DNA of 64,000 nucleotides from Mycobacterium colombiense (lineage in GTDB: Bacteria > Actinomycetota > Actinomycetes > Mycobacteriales > Mycobacteriaceae): assembly GCF_001665835.1 (NCBI RefSeq), contig NZ_LZSX01000073.1, positions 310,001-374,000 of the forward strand, read 5' to 3'. Numbering within the stretch: position 1 is the first letter of the stretch; every line of letters starts with the position of its first letter. Of the stretch, positions 1 to 7,289 are shown piece by piece. Below the pieces are notes generated by a model. It worked only from the letters and a program-made list of their open reading frames with translations, made no database searches and was not told the origin of the DNA. Both the position numbers and the translations under genes were made by a program.

Positions 1-40
1 GGCGGCCTCACGCGCACAAAAAACTCGGCACGCGTGACCC

Positions 41-88
41 TTGTCACAGCGGGCAAACTAACCTACTGTGTGTTCACTAGGTTGGTTT
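41..88 (+). promoter_or_regulatory. Promoter with overlapping long imperfect palindrome (TetR operator candidate)
   Basis: A sigma-70-like promoter is visible as TTGTCA at 41-46 and TACTGT at 64-69, 17 bases apart. The -10 lies inside an imperfect palindrome spanning 55-88. Its inner arms are AACCTA (60-65) and TAGGTT (78-83), and outer arms AAAC and GTTT extend it by one mismatch. The position just before a TetR gene suggests self-repression. The upstream neighbour is outside the window, so a divergent target cannot be excluded. Confidence 0.5.
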
Positions 89-133
89 TCCCGAGTTTTT
101 CGAGGTCGGTGCAGGTTGGTAGACGGAGTTCCG

Positions 134-748
134 GTGCCCGTCGCGCGGCGATACGACACGCTCCTCGCCAAGGGCGAGGACCGCAAACAGCGGATTCTCG
201 ACGTCGCGCAACGGCTGCTCACCCGCAACGGCTGGCGCAGCACAACGCTCGCCCAGATCGCCGGCGAAGCCGGCGTCACCCCGGCCGGGCTGCTGCATCA
301 CTTCGAATCGAAGGAGCAGCTGCTGCACGCCGTGCTCGATGCCCGCGACCTCGATGACGACACCCATGCCGACCGGACCGGCGACCTGTTCGACCAGATC
401 GCCGCGGTCGCGGACCGTATTCACCGGGCGCCCGAACTGGTGGGCACGTTCACGGTGCTGCTGGTCGAGAACATCCTTCCCGAGGCCCCGCTGCACGACC
501 GCATGCTGGCCAGGCACCGGGCCGCGACCGACATCGTCGCCGATCTCATCCGTCGCGGCCAGGCCGACGGCCGGTACCGCGACGACATAGACCCCGCCGT
601 CAAGGCAGTGGAAATCCTCGCCTTCGTCCACGGAATGGAAACCACATGGTTGCTCGATCCATCGATACCGCTATCCGAGGTGTTCAAGCAGTACGCCCAG
701 ACACTGGCGCGGGATTTCGCGCCCCCGAAGACTCGCGAGACGAGATGA
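134..748 (+). CDS. TetR/AcrR family transcriptional regulator
   Basis: This is a TetR-type repressor of about 204 residues. The N-terminal helix-turn-helix is clear: an ILDVAQRLL helix, then TTLAQIAGEAGV, then the recognition helix GLLHHFESKEQLL. The C-terminal ligand domain is not diagnostic. The frame is open from 68, but GTG 134 has a GACGGAG ribosome site five bases upstream; TTG 116 with GAGGT is an alternative. The stop overlaps the next start as ATGA (745-748), so the two genes are probably co-transcribed. A long palindrome over its own -10 suggests autoregulation. The ligand is unknown. Confidence 0.85.
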   Translation: MPVARRYDTLLAKGEDRKQRILDVAQRLLTRNGWRSTTLAQIAGEAGVTPAGLLHHFESKEQLLHAVLDARDLDDDTHADRTGDLFDQIAAVADRIHRAPELVGTFTVLLVENILPEAPLHDRMLARHRAATDIVADLIRRGQADGRYRDDIDPAVKAVEILAFVHGMETTWLLDPSIPLSEVFKQYAQTLARDFAPPKTRETR

Positions 749-1251
749 GGTACCGGCTCGACGTCGTCGCCGCCACCGTCGTCGACGTGGTGAGATTCGC
801 CGGCGGCTGGATCTTCGACCGGTCGATGGCGGGTTGGGACGTGACCGTACTGGTCGCAGACCACCCGGACGACCGGCCCCTGCAGATCATCGGCGCACAG
901 GTGCTCGACCTCGAAGAGGCGCTGGCGTCGGTGCAATCTCGGCCCCGTCCGCAGGCCCTGGCCGCCGGGGCGGACCTGTTCGGCTGCGACGCGCGGGTGC
1001 GCCAGGGCGTGCTGCAGGCCCTCGATCACGGCGTCACCGAGGTCACGCTATGGGGGGAGAGCTGGCCGTCCGAGCTCGACGAAAGCGTCGGCCTGGTGCA
1101 ACACCAGCTGAGCATGGCCGCGCAGACGTTCAAGGCCCAGGCGTTGGCGGCCGCGGCCGCACCGCCCGCCCCGATCGGTCACGTGGAGACCTTCCGCAGT
1201 GGGCTGCTGGCATGGCCCTCGGTCGCCTCCGACCTGGTCCCCGCCAGCTAG
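745..1251 (+). CDS. Conserved hypothetical protein coupled to the TetR gene
   Basis: This 168-residue protein starts at an ATG that overlaps the TetR stop codon, which indicates translational coupling. I do not recognise a family. The N-terminal half looks alpha/beta, with WDVTVLVADHPDDRPLQIIG resembling a strand-rich segment. The C-terminal third is Ala-rich and helical (AAQTFKAQALAAAAA). There is no signal peptide, membrane segment or metal motif. The frame also reads open further upstream (from 646), but that part lies inside the TetR gene. A function linked to the regulator is inferred only from context. Confidence 0.65.
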   Translation: MRYRLDVVAATVVDVVRFAGGWIFDRSMAGWDVTVLVADHPDDRPLQIIGAQVLDLEEALASVQSRPRPQALAAGADLFGCDARVRQGVLQALDHGVTEVTLWGESWPSELDESVGLVQHQLSMAAQTFKAQALAAAAAPPAPIGHVETFRSGLLAWPSVASDLVPAS

Positions 1252-1346
1252 CCGACCCGGGAGCCGCGAAACCACACAGCCCGCGCGATTCGCCCGCGTT
1301 TTGACGTCGGGACTGGGGTCCGTCGTTGACGACCACCAGGCCGTGT

Positions 1347-1361
1347 GAAAATGTAATACTC
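1347..1361. promoter_or_regulatory. GAGAAT-N3-ATTCTC-type palindrome (10 of 12)
   Basis: The sequence GAAAATGTAATACTC differs from the palindrome seen perfectly at 26400 and 61908 at two arm positions. It ends 47 bases before the P450 start at 1409, in the only non-coding stretch before that operon. Read as an operator for the P450-ferredoxin pair; this is inference from the repeated motif. Confidence 0.45.
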
Positions 1362-1408
1362 ATCCGCGAGAGGCACGTTCTCACTAGCCGAGATTCAAGG
1401 AGCAGGAG

Positions 1409-2680
1409 ATGGCGAGCGAATTCTCCGAGTTGGACTTCTTCCGCGGCAGCGAGCTCATCGAGAACCCGTACCCCTACTACGAGGCGCTCCGCGAGCGCTG
1501 CCCCGTGACGCGGGAGAGCCATCACGACGTCACCATGATCACCGGTTGGGACGAAGCGTGCGCGGTGCTCAACGACGCCGAGACGTGGTCCTCGTGCATC
1601 TCGGTCACCGGCCCATTTCCCGGCTTTCCGGTCCCGATCGAGGGTGACGACATCACCGAGTTGATCGAGCAGCACCGCGACGAGTTGCCCTTCAGTGACC
1701 AGCTGCCCACGCTTGATCCGCCGACCCACACCAACCACCGCTCCCTGATGATGCGGCTGATCACCCCCAAGCGCCTCAAGGAGAACGAGGACGCCATGTG
1801 GGCGCTCGCCGACCAGGCGCTCGACGACTTTCTCGCGCCGGGGCGCGGCGAGTGGATCAAGGGCTTCGCGGGCCCGTTTACGCTGCTGGTCATCGCCGAC
1901 CTGCTCGGAGTGCCGATGGAGGACCGCGACAAGTTCGTCAAGGGCATCGCTGAGCACGCGGGTGGCGGCATCGGGGGCACCAAGGGATCCCTGGCCCACA
2001 GCCCGCTGGAGTTCCTCTACGGCCTGTTCTCCGACTACGTGCGCGACCGCCGCAGCGAACCCCGCGACGACGTGCTGACCGGGCTGGCGACCGCGACGTT
2101 TCCCGACGGCTCGATTCCCGACGTCGAAGACGTGGCCCGCGTCGCCGCCAACGTCTTCTCCGCGGGCCAGGAGACCACTGTGCGGCTGCTGGGTGCGTCC
2201 CTGCAGACGCTGGGGGAGCGCCCCGACATCCAGGCGCAGTTACGCAAGGACCGCAGCCTCATCCCGAACTTCATCGAGGAGTCGCTGCGCCACGAGAGCC
2301 CCGTGAAGGGCGACTTCCGGATGAACCGGGTGCCCGTCAATGTCGGTGGCGTCGATCTGCCCGCCGGCACCACGGTGATGATCGTGCAGGCCGCCGCCAA
2401 CCGTGATCCGCGCCGGTTCGAGGAACCCGCCACGTTCGATCCGGCCCGCAAGAACGCCCGTCAGCACATTTCGTTCGGGCGCGGCATCCACAGCTGCCCG
2501 GGCGCGCCGCTGGCGCGGGCCGAAACGCGGGTGGCGATCGAGCGTCTGCTCGACCGCACGACGGACATCAGGATCGATGAGAAGGTTCATGGGCCGGCGA
2601 ATGACCGCCGGTACCAGTATGTTCCGACGTACATCCTGCGTGGCCTGACCGAACTGCACCTGGAGTTCACACTGGCATGA
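1409..2680 (+). CDS. Cytochrome P450
   Basis: A soluble bacterial P450 of 423 residues. The oxygen-binding I-helix motif AGQET is at residues 252-256, the ExxR motif ESLR at 291-294, and the haem loop FGRGIHSCPG has the cysteine ligand at 363. The ATG follows AAGGAGCAGGAG, a good ribosome site. Its stop overlaps the next ferredoxin start as ATGA, so the redox partner is co-translated. The haem loop and C-terminal YILRGLTELHLEF closely match the P450 at 58016-59311, marking the two as paralogues. A GAGAAT-type palindrome lies upstream. The substrate is not predictable; neighbouring CoA-metabolism genes suggest a lipid or alicyclic compound. Confidence 0.95.
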   Translation: MASEFSELDFFRGSELIENPYPYYEALRERCPVTRESHHDVTMITGWDEACAVLNDAETWSSCISVTGPFPGFPVPIEGDDITELIEQHRDELPFSDQLPTLDPPTHTNHRSLMMRLITPKRLKENEDAMWALADQALDDFLAPGRGEWIKGFAGPFTLLVIADLLGVPMEDRDKFVKGIAEHAGGGIGGTKGSLAHSPLEFLYGLFSDYVRDRRSEPRDDVLTGLATATFPDGSIPDVEDVARVAANVFSAGQETTVRLLGASLQTLGERPDIQAQLRKDRSLIPNFIEESLRHESPVKGDFRMNRVPVNVGGVDLPAGTTVMIVQAAANRDPRRFEEPATFDPARKNARQHISFGRGIHSCPGAPLARAETRVAIERLLDRTTDIRIDEKVHGPANDRRYQYVPTYILRGLTELHLEFTLA

Positions 2681-2865
2681 AAGTTTGGGTAGACGACCAG
2701 AAGTGTCGCGGTCACGGTGTATGCACGACGCTGTGCCCGGATGTGTTCAGCCTGACCGACGACGGTTACGCCGAGGCCATAGATTCCGACGTTCCAACGG
2801 AATTGGAGGCAGCGGCTCAGGAGGCAATCCAATGCTGTCCCGAGCAGGCGATCAGCCAGAAGTAA
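2677..2865 (+). CDS. Small P450-type ferredoxin, likely [3Fe-4S]
   Basis: A 62-residue ferredoxin that would pass electrons to the P450 encoded just upstream, whose stop it overlaps by four bases. The cluster motif is CRGHGVC (Cys10, His13, Cys16) followed by CCP near the C-terminus. His13 sits where a fourth cluster cysteine would be, as in mycobacterial [3Fe-4S] ferredoxins. It has an extra cysteine at residue 20, where the other ferredoxins of this window have Asn or Ala, so the cluster type is less certain here. No reductase gene is adjacent. Confidence 0.92.
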   Translation: MKVWVDDQKCRGHGVCTTLCPDVFSLTDDGYAEAIDSDVPTELEAAAQEAIQCCPEQAISQK

Positions 2866-2897
2866 CCGAATACACCGACCAGTAGGAGATTCTTTAA

Positions 2898-3191
2898 GTG
2901 GCAAAAGCGCCAAAGGGATATGTCATCCTGACCGAGGCGATCAAAGATCCAGAGGGCATGAAAGCCTATGCCCAAGCTGCCGGATCAGCGATGAACGGTG
3001 CCACCATTCTTGCCGTCGACACCGCGCCCAAAGTCATTGAAGGCGACTGGCACGGCGACCAGACCGTCGTGCTGGAATTCGAATCGGTGGATGCTGCTCG
3101 CGCGTGGTACGCGTCCGAGGGCTATCAAAAGGCAGCAAAACTGCGGCAGGCCGCGGCCGACTGCAACGCGGTCATCCTCTCCGGATTCTGA
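2898..3191 (+). CDS. DUF1330-type small dimeric alpha/beta-barrel protein
   Basis: A 97-residue protein starting at GTG after TAGGAG. The pattern GYVILTEAIKDPEGMKAYAQ at the start, then VVLEFESVDAARAWYASEGYQ and a final AVILSGF, is characteristic of the DUF1330 family, which folds as a ferredoxin-like dimeric barrel. The family has no settled biochemical role. It lies 32 bases after the ferredoxin, so it is probably in the P450 operon. It could be an isomerase-like or small-molecule-binding accessory, but this is inference. Confidence 0.85.
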   Translation: MAKAPKGYVILTEAIKDPEGMKAYAQAAGSAMNGATILAVDTAPKVIEGDWHGDQTVVLEFESVDAARAWYASEGYQKAAKLRQAAADCNAVILSGF

Positions 3192-3194
3192 TCG

Positions 3195-3395
3195 CTACTC
3201 TCCGACGATGGAGATCGCCTGCCGAGGGCATTGACGGACGGCCTCGCGCACGTCGGCCTCGTTCTCCGGGGTTACTTCTTCCTGGTGAACCGTCAGCATG
3301 TCGTCGTCGCCGAGTTCGAATATGTCGGGGTTGATGCCCATGCAGACGCCGTTGCTCTCGCAGAGTCCCCAATCGACTTCGATCTTCTTCGTCAC
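3195..3395 (-). CDS. Small P450-type ferredoxin with Asn in the variable cluster position
   Basis: A 66-residue ferredoxin. The motif is CESNGVC with a later CP, giving three cysteine ligands and Asn at the variable position. The GTG at 3395 is preceded by AAGGGGG. It follows the P450 at 3406-4611 by ten bases on the same strand and is its probable electron donor. Most of the protein lies in a longer open frame that runs antisense-free into the P450 gene, so the start was set from the ribosome site and family length. It converges with the DUF1330 gene, leaving only three bases between stops. Confidence 0.9.
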   Translation of the reverse strand: MTKKIEVDWGLCESNGVCMGINPDIFELGDDDMLTVHQEEVTPENEADVREAVRQCPRQAISIVGE

Positions 3396-3405
3396 CGTGA
3401 CCCCC

Positions 3406-4611
3406 TTACCGAAGCACCTTGACGGGTACATTCTTCCAGCCCGCGACGTTTTGCATGTGGACGCGCTGTAAGCCGTCCCAGTCCACCTCGTAGCGCGGCA
3501 TGAAATCGAGCAGCCTCTCCAGCGCGATCCTGCTCTCCATGCGGGCCAGGGCCGCGCCGAGACAACTGTGAATCCCGTATCCGAGGCCCAAGTGCTGCGC
3601 CTGGGTCTGGTCGCGCTCGATGTCGAATGTGTCGGCGTCGGTGAAGGCATCCGGATCGCGGTTCGCCGCGGCGCCGATGAGGAACACCGGCTTGCCGGGC
3701 GGAATCACGCCGCCACTGACGTGTGCCTCTTTGAGTGTGTAGCGGACGTTGTATTGCACGGGCCCCTCGTAGCGCAGCAGCTCCTCCACCGCCCCCGGGA
3801 TCTTGCTGCGGTCGTCGAGCAGCTTTTGCCATTGGTCAGGATTGCGGGCGAAGATCACCGCGGCGTTGCCCACCAGCTTGGTGACGGTCTCGGCGCCCGC
3901 TCCGCCCAAAAGCGTGGCGAAGCCGGTGATTTCGATGTCATCGAGCTTGCGTGGCTGGCCGTCTTCGCCAGGGATTTCGGCCGCGATCAGCCGGCTGATC
4001 ATGTCGTCCTGCGGATCCTGACGGCGCTCCTGGATCAGGCTGAAGTAGTACATCGCGGTATCGATGTTTGCTTGCACACCGGCTTCGGTGACCTCGATCT
4101 GCCCTGGTTCGCGGTGCAGGCCGGTGTCGATCCAGTGTCGCACTTGCTGGCGGTATTCTTCCGGCACCCCGGCCATCCGGGTGATGACTTCCACCGGGAA
4201 CGGCCCGGAGAAGTCCTGGACCACATCGAAGTGGTCGGGATCGGCCGCGCCCAGGTACTTCTCGATCACCTCGACGACCGTTTCCTGCTGCGATTGGATA
4301 GCCCGTGGGGTGAACGCCTTATTCAGCAGGCTGCGCATGTGCCGGTGCTCCGGCGGGTCCATGAAGATGATCGATTTCTGCTCAGGAGATAGGCCCTTGC
4401 GCACCATCGCCAGGTCGCATCCACGCGCCGAGGAATACGTCTCGAAGTCCTTGAACGCTGCCGCGACGTCCTCGTGCCGGGTCAGCGCATAGAAGTCCTC
4501 TTTTTCGTCGTAATACAGCGGCGCTTCCTCGCGCATCCGTCGATATATGTCGAACGGGTTGTTGAAGTAGTCCTCGGAGAACGGGTCGAAGACGACCTTC
4601 GGTTTGGTCAC
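3406..4611 (-). CDS. Cytochrome P450 with unusual Leu in the haem loop
   Basis: A 401-residue P450. The I-helix motif is GAGAET (237-242), ExxR is ELLR (277-280), and the haem loop LGYGIHSCLG places the cysteine at 350. The near-invariant Phe seven residues before the cysteine is Leu343 here, which is unusual. The GTG start follows GAGGAG. The ferredoxin gene lies ten bases downstream. The 112-base gap upstream holds a small palindrome GGTAATACC (4679-4687) and separates it from the dehydrogenase operon on the same strand, so it may have its own promoter. Confidence 0.94.
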   Translation of the reverse strand: MTKPKVVFDPFSEDYFNNPFDIYRRMREEAPLYYDEKEDFYALTRHEDVAAAFKDFETYSSARGCDLAMVRKGLSPEQKSIIFMDPPEHRHMRSLLNKAFTPRAIQSQQETVVEVIEKYLGAADPDHFDVVQDFSGPFPVEVITRMAGVPEEYRQQVRHWIDTGLHREPGQIEVTEAGVQANIDTAMYYFSLIQERRQDPQDDMISRLIAAEIPGEDGQPRKLDDIEITGFATLLGGAGAETVTKLVGNAAVIFARNPDQWQKLLDDRSKIPGAVEELLRYEGPVQYNVRYTLKEAHVSGGVIPPGKPVFLIGAAANRDPDAFTDADTFDIERDQTQAQHLGLGYGIHSCLGAALARMESRIALERLLDFMPRYEVDWDGLQRVHMQNVAGWKNVPVKVLR

Positions 4612-4723
4612 TGCGTGCTCCTCATCGGCGAGGTCGGGCTGAAACCTTTACAGCGGAGTCCCTGACTGTAACGCTAACGGTAATACCTTCGTGACGAACC
4701 GGAAAGACCAAAACGCTGGCATT

Positions 4724-5524
4724 TCAAACCCTCTTCGCGATGTCGATGGTCTCGATGGCCTCGTCCAGCGCACCCAGACTGCTGCCCAGCTCTTCGGCGA
4801 TACCACGCACGACGGCCACGTCCTTGCCCACGAAGTCACCGGCGACCTCGATGAACGACGCGACGGAACCACCCGCCGCGACGAGGTTGAGCACGCGGCT
4901 GGTCGCGCTCCCGTGCCCCAGAGCGGTCAGCAACGTCGACTCCGGCACGCCGAGCCGCTCGCCCAGCCGAATTGACTCGGCGAGCAGCCCGATCTGCGCT
5001 GCGAACAGCGCATTGTTGACGAGCTTCACCTTCTGGCCGGCACCGGTGAGCCCGACGTGCAGAACGGGATCGCCGTAGCAACCGAGCAGCGGTCGCACCC
5101 GGTCAACCGCTTGGTCGGCACCGCCCACGAACAGCGTCAGCCGGCCCGCGGCGATGTCGTGCGGGCCTCCGCTGACCGCGGCGTCGAGGACGTCAACACC
5201 GTTGGCGCGCGCGGCAATAGCCTCGACGGTGTTCGGGTTCGCGGTGGTATGTACCACCAGCACCGAACCGGGCTGCATGGTGGGCAGCAGTGCGGTGTCC
5301 AGGCAGACATCCCGCAGCTGTTGGTCGGAGAACACGCAGAGCACCACCGCATCGGCGTCCGCGCCGGCCTCGGCCGCCTCGTTGACCGCCCGCGCGCCCA
5401 GTTGCTCGAGTTCGCGGCGCTTTTCGACGGTCCGGCCCAGCACGTGGACATCGTGACCGGCCGCCACCAGACGGCTTAGCATGGGGCGACCCATCCGCCC
5501 CGCGCCGATGAATCCGACCCTCAC
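4724..5524 (-). CDS. NAD(P)-dependent beta-hydroxyacid dehydrogenase (3-hydroxyisobutyrate dehydrogenase family)
   Basis: A 266-residue oxidoreductase of the 3-hydroxyisobutyrate/6-phosphogluconate dehydrogenase family. The Rossmann motif GFIGAGRMG is at residues 4-12, the substrate loop AAVSGGP near 115-121, and the catalytic lysine Lys167 in the GxGQKVKLVNN motif. It starts at GTG, overlapping the stop of the next upstream homologue as GTGA. It is the last gene of the operon running from 8941. Two adjacent family members that differ considerably suggest successive or heteromeric steps, or different stereochemistry. Confidence 0.9.
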   Translation of the reverse strand: MRVGFIGAGRMGRPMLSRLVAAGHDVHVLGRTVEKRRELEQLGARAVNEAAEAGADADAVVLCVFSDQQLRDVCLDTALLPTMQPGSVLVVHTTANPNTVEAIAARANGVDVLDAAVSGGPHDIAAGRLTLFVGGADQAVDRVRPLLGCYGDPVLHVGLTGAGQKVKLVNNALFAAQIGLLAESIRLGERLGVPESTLLTALGHGSATSRVLNLVAAGGSVASFIEVAGDFVGKDVAVVRGIAEELGSSLGALDEAIETIDIAKRV

Positions 5525-6336
5525 CGTGGGTGGTCCATCAGGGCCAGCGCCGCGTCGGCCGCATCGAGCACGGCTCCGCCGTTCGCCCCGACCCGGCCGG
5601 CGAGGTCGACCACCAGCCGGACGTCCTTCTGCAGCAGCCCTCCCGCGACACCGGCCAGCCGATCCAACCCACCGATTCCGCCGAGGGCGTTGAGCGCGAA
5701 GCTGTTTCCACTACTGCGGGAGACCACCTCGGTGAGACGGTCGGGCTCGACGCCCAGCTCCTTGGCTAATGACAGGGCGGCGGCCGCAGTAGCCAGGTTG
5801 GCGGTGAACAACAGGTTGTTGAGCAGCTTCGTGGTTTGTCCGGAACCCAGCTCACCGAGGTGAACGACCGGATCGGCATAGGTTTCGAAGACCGGACGAC
5901 AGCGCTCGACGACGTCGGTCTCGCCGCCGACCATCACCAGCAGCCGGCCCTCGGCCGCCGCGCCTCCACCTCCGCTCACCGGCGCGTCGATGACGGAAAC
6001 GCCTTGCGGGGCGGCCCTGTTCGCAAGCTCCCGGCAGGTGTTCGGGTGCACCGTGCTGTGCACGGCGATGACGCTGCCGGGTTGCATCGTCGTCAATAAT
6101 CCGTTTTCGCCGCAGGCGAGCTCGTCGATGTCGGCATCGCCGATCACGCAGAGGCAGACCAGATCACTGGCCGCGGCCAGTTCGGCCGGAGACCCGGCGA
6201 CTTTCGCCGGGGTGTCGGCGAACGCCTCGAGGGCCTCCGGTCGGCGCGCCCACAGCGTGGTGGGGTACCCGCCCTCGGCAATCCGCCGCGCCATGGGCCC
6301 GCCCTGGCTGCCCAAGCCGATGAATCCGACGCGCAT
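5521..6336 (-). CDS. NAD(P)-dependent beta-hydroxyacid dehydrogenase, second copy
   Basis: A 271-residue homologue of the neighbouring gene. It has the dinucleotide motif GFIGLGSQG at 4-12, the substrate motif APVSGGGG at about 118-125, and the catalytic lysine Lys170 in GSGQTTKLLNN. The frame is open upstream to 6450, but the ATG at 6336 begins the Rossmann strand directly and overlaps the stop of the hydrolase gene by one base (TAATG). It probably oxidises a beta-hydroxy acid or semialdehyde precursor released by the hydrolase/thiolase steps. Confidence 0.9.
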   Translation of the reverse strand: MRVGFIGLGSQGGPMARRIAEGGYPTTLWARRPEALEAFADTPAKVAGSPAELAAASDLVCLCVIGDADIDELACGENGLLTTMQPGSVIAVHSTVHPNTCRELANRAAPQGVSVIDAPVSGGGGAAAEGRLLVMVGGETDVVERCRPVFETYADPVVHLGELGSGQTTKLLNNLLFTANLATAAAALSLAKELGVEPDRLTEVVSRSSGNSFALNALGGIGGLDRLAGVAGGLLQKDVRLVVDLAGRVGANGGAVLDAADAALALMDHPR

Positions 6337-7289
6337 TACCCCGCCTCCTCGTCCGCCGAGCGTGACGCTGCAGTCACGTTGGGGCTCGAAAGTGACCGGG
6401 GCGTCATATTCGAGGAGCCGTCTGGGCGCGAGGCCGCCTCCGCCACGCATTCCCGCACGAAATCAAGGACTTTCGAGTGGTAGTCGGGGGCGGCGTGACT
6501 CAGGCTGATGTTGTGCCCGGCGTCCGGCTGGCGATGCACGATGAACCGCGGCGCTCCGGCGAACAGGGCACCGATCTCGGCCACCGCTGCGTCGTCGGTC
6601 TGCCAGACCTTTTCGTGCTCGGCGATGCTGAAGTGCACTGGGACGCGCACGGCGGGTGCGAGCTCCGGAAAAGTCTGTCGCGCCCAGTCCGACACCATCT
6701 GGTCCTCGTAAGACGGAGCCGACGGTGAAACCCTGGCGCCGCCGAGGACCTCGGGCGGATAGAGTTCCTCTGGGCTCCAGAGTAATTCGCGCATGCCCGA
6801 TGGGCGGCGTTCGCGGGTAGCGGTTTTCAGTATTTCCTTGGCCGCGGGGTGGTAGTGCCGACCGGTACCGGCCAGTTCGATGCCGAGCAGATCGGCGCCG
6901 CGCTCGTCGGCGGCCAACCGTATCGTCAGCTCGCAGCCGCCCGAATGGCCCCAGACGAATACGCCTGCGCCACGCGGTCGTTCGCCGAGGATACGATCGA
7001 CAGCACCGTAAGCCAGGTTGACGCGCTGCTCGCCGGAGACCATCGCTTCTGGATAGGGCGCCGAGCTGCCATAGCCGGGCCGATCGAGGGCCACCACGGT
7101 GAATCCAGCTGCCGCGCCGGTCCGGGCGAGGGAATAGGACGGATGGCCCGGGCAGTCGAAATACGTTGCGGTGGTTCCGCCCCCGTGAATCGCCACAATC
7201 ACGGCCTTGGGGTCGTCGACTTCGGCGACCAACGCCGACATCGGTACCCCGTCCGCGATCACGAGCCGCGGGCGGGGAGCCGCGCTCAT
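6336..7289 (-). CDS. Alpha/beta hydrolase
   Basis: A 317-residue alpha/beta hydrolase. The oxyanion motif IHGGGTT is at about 34-40, the nucleophile elbow GHSGG has Ser116, and a histidine in PDAGHNIS near the C-terminus completes a plausible triad. There is no signal peptide, so it acts in the cytosol. It overlaps the DUF35-thiolase gene by four bases (ATGA) and the dehydrogenase start by one, placing it in a tight four-gene operon. A thioesterase, ester or carbon-carbon bond hydrolase role is possible; the substrate is unknown. Confidence 0.9.
   Translation of the reverse strand: MSAAPRPRLVIADGVPMSALVAEVDDPKAVIVAIHGGGTTATYFDCPGHPSYSLARTGAAAGFTVVALDRPGYGSSAPYPEAMVSGEQRVNLAYGAVDRILGERPRGAGVFVWGHSGGCELTIRLAADERGADLLGIELAGTGRHYHPAAKEILKTATRERRPSGMRELLWSPEELYPPEVLGGARVSPSAPSYEDQMVSDWARQTFPELAPAVRVPVHFSIAEHEKVWQTDDAAVAEIGALFAGAPRFIVHRQPDAGHNISLSHAAPDYHSKVLDFVRECVAEAASRPDGSSNMTPRSLSSPNVTAASRSADEEAG

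Noticed and set aside
4679..4687. GGTAATACC as an operator for the P450 at 3406
   Set aside because: A nine-base palindrome with no second copy; too short to claim.
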